DNA of 64,000 bases from Streptococcus ovuberis (lineage in GTDB: Bacteria; Bacillota; Bacilli; Lactobacillales; Streptococcaceae): NCBI RefSeq assembly GCF_012396585.1, contig NZ_JAAXPR010000002.1:1-64000 (forward strand). The letters are read 5' to 3'. The position numbers and the translations under genes are program-made. Below, in pieces: positions 56,870 through 64,000 of the stretch; positions within the stretch are counted from its first letter, which is position 1; each line of letters begins with the position of its first letter. The notes below the pieces were generated by a model. The model made no database searches, was not told where the DNA came from, and saw nothing but the letters and a program-made list of their open reading frames with translations.

Positions 56870-58051
56870 ATGGAGAATTTTACCTTTTATGCACCAACCT
56901 ATTTTGCCTTCGGTAGGGACCAAGAGTTAGAAACGGGACAGTATGTGAAACGTTTCGGTGGGACCAAGGTCTTGATTCATTATGGCGGTGGAAGTGTAGT
57001 AAAATCTGGCTTACTAGATCGAGTGAAAGCATCTCTAAGTGCCCAGGATATCGCATTTGTCGAGTTGGGCGGCGCTCAGCCGAATCCGAGAGACGGCTTG
57101 GTTTACCAAGGAATTGAGCTTTGCAAACAGGAAAATGTTGACTTTGTCCTAGCTGTCGGTGGTGGAAGTGCTATCGATTCTGCTAAGGCTATTGCTGCAG
57201 GGGCTAAGTATGATGGCGATTTTTGGGATTTTTATTCAGGAAAGGTCGTTGAAAAAGATATGGCTCTTCCAATAGCGACTGTCTTAACCATCGCTGCAGC
57301 GGGTTCTGAAGGCTCGCCAGATTCAGTGATTACCAAAGAAGATGGTATGTATAAGCGCGGTGCTAGTGGTGAAGGGCTAAGACCTGTATTTTCCATCTTG
57401 AATCCAGCCTTGACAGAGACCTTGCCTGCCTACCATACAGCAGCAGGTATCACGGATATCATGGCCCACTTGTTGGAACGTTATTTTACCAATACCAAGC
57501 AGGTTGAAGCGACAGATCGTATGATTGAAGGTCACTTGTTGGCTATAATCAATGAAGCGCCAAAGGTTATTGCTAATCCAAACGATTATGAGGCAAGGGC
57601 CAATATCATGTGGACAGGGATGATGGCCCACAATAATTCTTGCGGTGTTGGTCGCCAACAAGATTGGGCCAGTCATGACATTGAACACGAGCTATCAGCA
57701 GAATATGACTGTATCCACGGTGCTGGCTTGGCAGTTGTTTTCCCAGCCTGGATGTCTTACGTTTACAAGAATGGCATCATGCGTTTTGCGCAACTAGCTA
57801 CACGTGTCTGGGGCTGTCAAATGGATTTTGAAAACCCAGAACGTACAGCGCTTGAAGGAATCGAACGCTTTAGAGCTTTTCTAAAATCTATCGGCATGCC
57901 AGCTACCTTTGCTGACTTAGGAGCCAGAGAAGAAGATATTGAAAAGATGGCAGAACGTTGTGTCTATGGCAATGGACGTTCCGGGACAATCGGTGGATTT
58001 GTCAAACTTGAAAAAGAGGATGTTGTTCAGATTTATCGTCGCATGTTATAA
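56870..58051 (+). CDS. Iron-containing (group III) alcohol dehydrogenase
   Basis: 393-residue NAD(P)H-dependent dehydrogenase of the BdhA/YqhD type. It shows the Rossmann GGGSAIDSAKAIAAG and metal-binding Asp and His residues in TDIMAHLLE, ASHDIEHELS and YDCIHGAGLAV. It would reduce aldehydes formed during sugar breakdown or balance NAD(P)H. It is the first gene after the cre-controlled promoter, with AAAGGAG as ribosome binding site. Confidence 0.88.
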   Translation: MENFTFYAPTYFAFGRDQELETGQYVKRFGGTKVLIHYGGGSVVKSGLLDRVKASLSAQDIAFVELGGAQPNPRDGLVYQGIELCKQENVDFVLAVGGGSAIDSAKAIAAGAKYDGDFWDFYSGKVVEKDMALPIATVLTIAAAGSEGSPDSVITKEDGMYKRGASGEGLRPVFSILNPALTETLPAYHTAAGITDIMAHLLERYFTNTKQVEATDRMIEGHLLAIINEAPKVIANPNDYEARANIMWTGMMAHNNSCGVGRQQDWASHDIEHELSAEYDCIHGAGLAVVFPAWMSYVYKNGIMRFAQLATRVWGCQMDFENPERTALEGIERFRAFLKSIGMPATFADLGAREEDIEKMAERCVYGNGRSGTIGGFVKLEKEDVVQIYRRML

Positions 58052-58092
58052 GGCTAGATGTTAATTTAGGATCAAAATTTGAGGTAATGCTA

Positions 58093-59709
58093 ATGAAACT
58101 TCTCAATCCAGTTATAAAGGGATTCAATGCAGATCCATCCATTATTCGGGTAGAGGACACTTATTATATCGCCAATTCGACCTTTGAATGGTTCCCAGGA
58201 GTACAGATTCACGAGTCGAAGGATTTGCAGAATTGGGAATTGATTGCTCACCCGCTTTCAACGGTTGAACACTTGGACATGAAAGGTAATCCAGATTCTG
58301 GAGGGATTTGGGCTCCTGACCTCAGTTATGCTGATGGCAAGTTCTGGTTGATATTCACCGATGTGAAAGTTGTTGAAGGGCCATTTAAGGACTGTATCAA
58401 TTATTTGACAACAGCTGAGGACATCCGTGGCCCGTGGTCAAAACCGATTCCGTTAAATGGTGTTGGTTTTGATGCTTCGCTCTTTCATGACAATGACGGC
58501 AAGAAATATTTGGTTCAGATGGAATGGGATCATAGACCCTGGAATCATCCTTTCCACGGCATCAAGTTGACCGAATATGATCCAGAAAGCCAGAAATTAC
58601 TGCCCGAAACAGCAAAGATTATCTGGGGTGGAACCGATGTTAAATTGGTTGAAGGACCGCATATCTATCGTATTGATGACTATTACTACCTCTTCTGTGC
58701 AGAAGGTGGAACAGTTTACAGTCACCAAGAAGTGGTTGCCCGGAGTAAGGATTTGTTTGGTCCTTACGAGTCGCAACCAGAGGTTTTCTTGACAGCCTAC
58801 GATTCTCCGTTGAATCCTCTTCAAAAATGCGGCCATGGAGCTCTGGTAGATACACCGGATGGTGAATGGTTCTTTGCACATCTAACGGGTAGACCGTGGC
58901 ATCATGCCACAGAGTCTATCCGTGACCCGAGAGGGTGGTGTACACTTGGCCGTGAGACTGCCATTCAGCGGGTTGAGTGGGACCAAGACAAGTGGCCCTA
59001 CATCGTTGGTGGCAAACAAGGTAACCTGATAGTCGAGGGGCCTAAAGCTTTGAAGGAAGATGGCGTAGACCGCAAGGTTAACATTTTCGATGACTTTATA
59101 GAGCAAGATTTAGGAATTGATTTTAATACGCTGCGCGTGCCCTTTACTGAAAAAATGGGAACAATCGAGGACGATCACCTGGTCTTGAAAGGTCAGGGGT
59201 CACCGTCTAATCTGCACGATTCCTCTTTGGTTGCGAGACGTTGGCAGGCCTTCCACTTTGAAGCAGAGACAAAGGTGAGCTTCAGTCCAGATACCTACCA
59301 ACAGTTGGCAGGTCTGGTCAATCTTTACAACTCTAAACACTGGTCGATGCTCGCTATTACTTGGGATGAGGAAAAAGGTCGTGTCTTGGATATTCTTGAG
59401 ATGGACCGTGGCAACCTGAATTCCTACCTCCACAAGGATTACATCGTAGTACCGGAAGAAGTGGAATACATCTATATGAAGACTATCGTGGATAAGGAAT
59501 ATTATCGGTATGCCTACTCCTTTGACGGTCAAGATTGGCAGATTATCCCAGTTGAGTTAGATGCGAAGATTCTTTCAGATGATTATGTGAATCAGACCTA
59601 TGGTGGTTTCTTTACGGGTGCTTTTGTCGGTATGATGGCTATTGATTATAGCGGTTATGATGAAGCGGCTAAGTTTGATTATTTCAGATACACAGAAAGA
59701 GAGGAGTAG
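58093..59709 (+). CDS. Glycoside hydrolase family 43 (beta-xylosidase-like)
   Basis: 538-residue intracellular enzyme. The five-bladed propeller has the general base Asp in GFNADPSIIRVEDTYY, Asp in GFDASLFHD, and acid Glu in VEGPHIYRID. The C-terminal part (about 330-538) is a beta-sandwich of the kind fused to GH43 beta-xylosidases. It likely releases xylose or arabinose from imported oligosaccharides. GAGG at 58081-58084 suits ATG 58093 better than ATG 58087. There is no signal peptide. Confidence 0.88.
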   Translation: MKLLNPVIKGFNADPSIIRVEDTYYIANSTFEWFPGVQIHESKDLQNWELIAHPLSTVEHLDMKGNPDSGGIWAPDLSYADGKFWLIFTDVKVVEGPFKDCINYLTTAEDIRGPWSKPIPLNGVGFDASLFHDNDGKKYLVQMEWDHRPWNHPFHGIKLTEYDPESQKLLPETAKIIWGGTDVKLVEGPHIYRIDDYYYLFCAEGGTVYSHQEVVARSKDLFGPYESQPEVFLTAYDSPLNPLQKCGHGALVDTPDGEWFFAHLTGRPWHHATESIRDPRGWCTLGRETAIQRVEWDQDKWPYIVGGKQGNLIVEGPKALKEDGVDRKVNIFDDFIEQDLGIDFNTLRVPFTEKMGTIEDDHLVLKGQGSPSNLHDSSLVARRWQAFHFEAETKVSFSPDTYQQLAGLVNLYNSKHWSMLAITWDEEKGRVLDILEMDRGNLNSYLHKDYIVVPEEVEYIYMKTIVDKEYYRYAYSFDGQDWQIIPVELDAKILSDDYVNQTYGGFFTGAFVGMMAIDYSGYDEAAKFDYFRYTEREE

Positions 59710-59717
59710 GTGATCAG

Positions 59718-61214
59718 ATGACAACGTTATTATCGATGAAAGGGATTGACAAATCATTTGGCCCTGTTCAAGTCTTGAAGGATGTTTCGTTCGATGTTAA
59801 GGTCGGAGAAATCCATGCCTTGATGGGTGAGAATGGTGCTGGTAAGTCAACCCTGATGAATATCCTGGGAGGCGTTATCCCTAAAGACCGAGGAGAAGTC
59901 ATTTTTGATGGACAGAGTATCGATCACCTCACTCCTCTTCAAGCGGCAGAACTTGGAATTGGTTTTGTTCATCAGGAGTTTAACCTTGCAGAGCCACTCA
60001 GCGTTGCTGAAAATGTCTACATGGGTCGTCTGCCTTATATCAATGAAAAGCTGGGCATCGTAGACTATAAAAAGCTCTATGAAGATACTCAAAATATCCT
60101 CAATTTGATTGGGGTGAAATTCAAGCCGACCGACTTGGTTAGTTCTCTTCCTACAGCAGGCAAACAATTGGTTGAGATTGCAAAAGCTTTGAGCATGAAT
60201 GCAAAGGTCATCATTTTCGATGAGCCAACAACCTCTCTGTCTGACAAGGATGTTGAGGTTCTCTTTATCATCATCAGAGCTTTGAAAGGCAAAGGAATCT
60301 CAAGTATTTACATCTCTCATAGGATGGAAGAAATCAAGGAATTGTGTGACCGTATCACTATTCTGCGGGATGGGACCTATATCAGCACGGATGCTGTTGA
60401 GGATTTGACAGATGAGCAGATTATCCAAAAACTGGTAGGACGTTCGCTGGAAAATCTTTATCCGACTAGAGAGACTGCTATTGGAGAGTACATCTTAGAA
60501 GTTGATCATTTGTCTGATCAACGTGATTTTTTGAAAGATATCAGTTTTAAACTCCGGCGAGGAGAGGTGATTGGCTTTGCTGGTTTGGTGGGGAGTGGCC
60601 GGACAGAGATTATGAGGCTCTTGTTTGGAGCAGATAAAGGCTACACCGGCAGTATCAAGTTACGCGGGCAAGAAATCTCCATTTCCAGTCCAGTAGATGC
60701 CATCGCTCAAGGGATTTGCTTACTGACAGAAGACCGTAAGCAACAAGGGGTTGCGCTTGGCCTGTCTATCAATGAGAATGTCAACATGGCTGCTGAGACA
60801 GGTGCCATCTTAAATCATAAAGAACAACGGCAAACAACTGAAAAATTTGTAGAAGCCTTAAAAATCAAAACGTCAAATATTCAAAATCCTGTTTCTTCTC
60901 TGTCCGGGGGAAATCAGCAAAAAGTTGTTTTAGCAAAATGGTTAAATACCGATAGCGAAATCTATATTTTTGATGAACCGACAAAAGGGATTGACATTGG
61001 TGCTAAAAGTGAAATTTATGCCATTATCAATAACCTGACAAAGGAAAACAAGGGAATCATCGTGGTATCTAGTGAGATTCCAGAATTGATGGGAATTTGC
61101 GACCGCATTTACGTATTGAGCGAAGGACGCTTAACAGGAGAATTAAGGGACAAAAATGCCTTTACTCAAGAAGCAATCATGACCTATGCCACGGCTGAAG
61201 TGAAAGGAATTTAA
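59718..61214 (+). CDS. Sugar ABC transporter ATP-binding protein (CUT2, duplicated ATPase)
   Basis: 498 residues with two fused ATPase halves. The first has Walker A GENGAGKST and Walker B VIIFDEPT. The second has GLVGSGRTE in place of a canonical Walker A, signature LSGGNQQKV and IYIFDEPTKG. This degenerate second site is normal for RbsA/MglA/XylG. It energises the permease encoded next. Start ATG 59718 follows GGAG. Confidence 0.92.
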   Translation: MTTLLSMKGIDKSFGPVQVLKDVSFDVKVGEIHALMGENGAGKSTLMNILGGVIPKDRGEVIFDGQSIDHLTPLQAAELGIGFVHQEFNLAEPLSVAENVYMGRLPYINEKLGIVDYKKLYEDTQNILNLIGVKFKPTDLVSSLPTAGKQLVEIAKALSMNAKVIIFDEPTTSLSDKDVEVLFIIIRALKGKGISSIYISHRMEEIKELCDRITILRDGTYISTDAVEDLTDEQIIQKLVGRSLENLYPTRETAIGEYILEVDHLSDQRDFLKDISFKLRRGEVIGFAGLVGSGRTEIMRLLFGADKGYTGSIKLRGQEISISSPVDAIAQGICLLTEDRKQQGVALGLSINENVNMAAETGAILNHKEQRQTTEKFVEALKIKTSNIQNPVSSLSGGNQQKVVLAKWLNTDSEIYIFDEPTKGIDIGAKSEIYAIINNLTKENKGIIVVSSEIPELMGICDRIYVLSEGRLTGELRDKNAFTQEAIMTYATAEVKGI

Positions 61215-61216
61215 AG

Positions 61217-62170
61217 ATGTTGAAAAACTTAGATCTTAAATCATTATTACTCAAACACTCAGTTTACCTGATGCTGATCATCCTGTTTGTGTATTTCTCA
61301 TTTGCTAGCCCTATGTTCCTTACGGAAGGAAATATCGGGAACTTCTTTAGGCAAATTCCACCAGTCGGAATCCTGACCATTGCTTACACCATGATCTTGA
61401 TTACTGGTTACGTGGACTTGTCTATCGCTTCAATTGCAGCCTTCTGCGGAACTGTTGCAGTTTACCTATCGACTAAAGGTATGGGGCCGTTTTTAGTCAT
61501 TCCGATCTGCTTATTAATCGGTGTCTTGTTCGGGGTTATCAATGCAATCCTAATCAAGAAGATGAACCTGCCAGCCTTTATCCTGACTCTAGGGACTAAC
61601 TATATTATCCGCGGGATTATCATGTTTGTGACTAATGGTATTTATGTGACAGGGACTCCAGATTGGTTTGCTAAGATTGCGACAACAAAAGTAGTTGGCA
61701 ATGTTATCTACAGCAATACGATTATCTTTGCCGTGTTAGTAGCTATCTTTGCCTATGTTATGAAAAATACACGCTTTGGACGCAATTGTTATGCGATTGG
61801 TTCTAACGCTGAAGTTGCTCGTCTTTCTGGGATTAAGACAGATAAGCATGTCATTAAAGTCTTTGCCATTGAGGGGGCTCTAGCTGCCTTGGCAGGGATC
61901 TTGTTGATGAGTAACTTGAATGTTGGTGGACCAAACGAAGGGCAAGGTCTTGACCTCCTAGCCATGGCGGCACCAATCATGGGTGGAACCCAATTCAGCG
62001 GAGGTGTCGGTACGATTGGGGGTGCTATCGTTGGTATCTTTACCCTCCAAATCTTTAACAATGGTCTGGCGATTCTTGGGATTAATGCCTTCATGCAACA
62101 AGCTGTCACAGGTATCGTTATCGTCTTCTCTATTATTATTGACTATATTCGCCGTAAGGTTGAAAAATAA
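61217..62170 (+). CDS. Sugar ABC transporter permease (CUT2)
   Basis: 317-residue inner-membrane protein with eight to ten hydrophobic helices, of the RbsC/XylH family (MGGTQFSGGVGTIGGAIVGI, GYVDLSIASIAAFCG). It begins three bases after the ATPase stop. Confidence 0.92.
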   Translation: MLKNLDLKSLLLKHSVYLMLIILFVYFSFASPMFLTEGNIGNFFRQIPPVGILTIAYTMILITGYVDLSIASIAAFCGTVAVYLSTKGMGPFLVIPICLLIGVLFGVINAILIKKMNLPAFILTLGTNYIIRGIIMFVTNGIYVTGTPDWFAKIATTKVVGNVIYSNTIIFAVLVAIFAYVMKNTRFGRNCYAIGSNAEVARLSGIKTDKHVIKVFAIEGALAALAGILLMSNLNVGGPNEGQGLDLLAMAAPIMGGTQFSGGVGTIGGAIVGIFTLQIFNNGLAILGINAFMQQAVTGIVIVFSIIIDYIRRKVEK

Positions 62171-62234
62171 GTGATTTATGACTTAAGGAACTATCCTTAT
62201 TTATAAAATGTAAAAAAAACAAAGGAGGAAAATC

Positions 62235-63272
62235 ATGAAAAAGATTTTCAAAACGTTGATGGCACTTCTAGCGCTCTTGCTAGTTATCACTGGATGTTCT
62301 TCTGGCTCTGGCAGTTCAGAAGGTGGTAGCGCAGAAGGCGGTGAAGCTGGTAACAAAACCCTTTACTTCATCCCGGTTGTGGATATTGGCGCTTATTGGA
62401 ACCCAATGCGTAAAGGTGCAGAAGATACCGCTAAAGAACTTGGTTACGACTTGATTGTTAAAACGTCACCTCCTGCAGAAGCTCAAAAGAATGAAAAACA
62501 TATCGGTTTTATTAACGAAGCGGTAGCTAACAAGGCAGCAGGTATTGCCATTGCTCCGATCGAAGCCAACATGTTTAAAAACCCAATCAAGCAAGCTGGT
62601 GAATCTGGTATCCCTGTGATTACCTTTGACGGTGACTTGGATGATCCTGCTGACCGTACAGCCTACGTTGGGACAGATAATATTCAAGCAGGTCAAGAAT
62701 TGGGCCGTCAAGGTGCAAAACGCCTGAAAGAAAAAGGCATCACAAAAGGTTCAATCGCCTTTGTAACGGTTGACCGTGCTATGCCAACAATGATCAACCG
62801 TGAAAAAGGGATCAAAGAAGGCTTTGAAGAAGTCATGGGTGAAGATGCTAAGAACTTTAAGTATCTTGAGACCATCCAAGATAGAGACCAAGCCGCTGTT
62901 TCCAAAGAACAATTGGAAGGACAAATCACCTCTAACAAAGATTTGGTACTGGTCTTCTCAATGGGATCTGAAGGCCCAGACGTAGGTGTTATGGAAGCTA
63001 TCTCTTCTCAAGGAAAAGCTGGCGAAATCCTTCACTTTGGTTTCGACTACACCCCGACTTGGGAAAAAGGAATCGCTGATGGTCGTATCACAGCCATTGT
63101 CGATCAAGATGCTTATAATATCGGTGTGCAAGTTATCAAAAATCTTGTGAAATCAATTGAAGGTGAAAAAATTGATTCTGTTATTCCAATCGATGTGAAA
63201 TTCGTTGAAGCAGATGAGCTTGTGGAATACGGTAAGGAAAAAGAAAAACTGCAAACCACTACAACTGAATAA
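62235..63272 (+). CDS. Sugar ABC transporter substrate-binding lipoprotein (CUT2)
   Basis: 345 residues. A lipoprotein signal ends in the lipobox VITGC at about residue 21, followed by a Gly/Ser-rich linker and a periplasmic-binding-protein type 1 fold (YFIPVVDIGAYWNPMRKGAEDTA, VITFDGDLDDPADRTAYVGT). The ligand is probably a pentose or small oligosaccharide, judged only from the neighbouring GH43 gene. AAAGGAGG precedes the ATG. Confidence 0.9.
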   Translation: MKKIFKTLMALLALLLVITGCSSGSGSSEGGSAEGGEAGNKTLYFIPVVDIGAYWNPMRKGAEDTAKELGYDLIVKTSPPAEAQKNEKHIGFINEAVANKAAGIAIAPIEANMFKNPIKQAGESGIPVITFDGDLDDPADRTAYVGTDNIQAGQELGRQGAKRLKEKGITKGSIAFVTVDRAMPTMINREKGIKEGFEEVMGEDAKNFKYLETIQDRDQAAVSKEQLEGQITSNKDLVLVFSMGSEGPDVGVMEAISSQGKAGEILHFGFDYTPTWEKGIADGRITAIVDQDAYNIGVQVIKNLVKSIEGEKIDSVIPIDVKFVEADELVEYGKEKEKLQTTTTE

Positions 63273-63277
63273 TCTGG

Positions 63278-63337
63278 AAAAACGGTAGAATATTTGCTAG
63301 GCTTTGCAGAAAAGACAAGCTTATTCACCGTTTTTTC
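63278..63337 (+). terminator. Hairpin after the substrate-binding protein gene
   Basis: AAAAACGGT (63278-63286) pairs with ACCGTTTTT (63327-63335) around a loop of about 40 bases, followed by TT. A weak or partial terminator, since the next gene has no evident promoter. Confidence 0.5.
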
Positions 63338-63359
63338 TTTGAATAAAGGACGAAAAATA

Positions 63360-64000
63360 ATGGGAGATCAATTTAAATGGGGTTTCATCGGCTGTGGCTG
63401 GATTGCTGAGCAAATGGCTCTTGAATTTGAACAGTCAGAGAATCACGTGATTATGGCTGTCTGGAATCGAACAACTAAGCGTGCCCGAACCTTTACGGAG
63501 CGATTTGGAGGAAAAGTCTACGAAGAGTTAGACGCCTTCCTTAAGGAGCCAGACATTGATGGTGTTTATATTGCAGTGACAGCTGACAAGCATGCAGAAT
63601 ATATGAGAGCTTGCATTTCATACGGTAAGCCAGTCCTTTGCGAGAAACCTTTTACTGTAAACGCTAAAGAGACAGAAGAGGTTATGGTGTTGGCCAAGGA
63701 AAAAAGAGTTTATGTCTCTGAAGCCATGTGGACTTGGCACAATGATGTGGCCAAGCAGGTGAAAACTTGGATTAAACGCGGCCGTTTGGGTAAGGTTCAA
63801 GCTGTCGAAATCGCTTATTCATTGCCTATGATTTGGACCTATCCAAGACCTCGTTTGATAGAGCGGGACCTGATTGGTGGAGCGGTCATGGATATTGGTG
63901 TCTATGCCCTTCGGTATGCTTATGAGCTCTTTGGCTTGCCAAAATCTCTGACTTGTCAAGGAGACTTGGCTGATACAGGTGTTGATCTCAACGAAGAGAT
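63360..64000 (+). CDS. Gfo/Idh/MocA-family oxidoreductase (3' end outside window)
   Basis: The reading frame from ATG 63360 stays open to the window end (213 codons). The N-terminal Rossmann fold shows WGFIGCGWIAEQMALEFEQS, the dinucleotide loop being GCGWIA. CEKPFTVN carries the catalytic-site Lys of the family, followed by SEAMWTWHND. It would oxidise or epimerise a sugar or sugar derivative with NAD(P). AAAGGA lies upstream. Its place in the operon suggests a role in converting the imported sugar. Confidence 0.88.
   Translation, partial: MGDQFKWGFIGCGWIAEQMALEFEQSENHVIMAVWNRTTKRARTFTERFGGKVYEELDAFLKEPDIDGVYIAVTADKHAEYMRACISYGKPVLCEKPFTVNAKETEEVMVLAKEKRVYVSEAMWTWHNDVAKQVKTWIKRGRLGKVQAVEIAYSLPMIWTYPRPRLIERDLIGGAVMDIGVYALRYAYELFGLPKSLTCQGDLADTGVDLNEE

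Overview
The window is low-GC Firmicute DNA that I assign to the genus Streptococcus. It carries a complete S10-spc-alpha ribosomal protein block with secY, adk, infA and rpmJ. It also carries the streptococcal type II fatty-acid cluster in its typical order (fabM, fabT, fabH, acpP, fabK, fabD, fabG, fabF, accB, fabZ, accC, accD, accA), with FabT-type operators, a T-box ahead of serS, and the prs - aminotransferase - recO - plsX - acpP neighbourhood. The species cannot be fixed from sequence alone; the layout is compatible with the suis/mitis side of the genus.

Layout. 1-4070: the end of an IS30-family transposase, a DUF4298-like small gene that looks leaderless, rpoE (RNA polymerase delta), rpsD with its leader, an IS200/IS605-type element with a frameshifted tnpA, and an ISAs1-type transposase relic. 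4071-8641: prs, an aminotransferase, recO, plsX and acpP. 8642-9881: a gene-free stretch with hairpins. 9882-16236: a raffinose/melibiose-type locus with a divergent AraC regulator, a CUT1 ABC binding protein and two permeases, and a GH36 alpha-galactosidase. 16237-18807: a hairpin-rich gap, then a secreted CHAP hydrolase with four Bsp-like repeats on the minus strand. 19044-25510: a 5'-truncated purK, an AT-rich cassette of unrecognised genes, and purB. In related streptococci acpP is followed by the purine operon; here purC through purE are absent and purK is cut, while purB, which is also needed for salvage, is intact.

25725-40927: the ribosomal protein operon. It is interrupted by several unusually long gaps that hold large imperfect palindromes, at least three of which belong to one repeat family. 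40928-42855: a gap and lysC on the minus strand. 42957-54337: the fatty-acid operon. It has an inverted 97-bp repeat pair in the fabG-fabF and fabZ-accC gaps, and a triplicated hairpin-plus-tail module in the fabZ-accC gap. 54568-56731: a conserved hypothetical gene convergent with T-box-controlled serS. 56790-64000: a cre-controlled sugar operon with an Fe-type alcohol dehydrogenase, a GH43 beta-xylosidase-like enzyme, a CUT2 ABC transporter (ATPase, permease, lipoprotein) and a Gfo/Idh/MocA oxidoreductase that runs off the end.

Taken together the window shows core translation and membrane-lipid genes next to two carbohydrate-uptake loci, with signs of mobile-element decay, loss of de novo purine genes and spread of small structured intergenic repeats. 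Family names come from recalled protein families; repeat, promoter and hairpin positions were read by eye and are approximate by a base or two.
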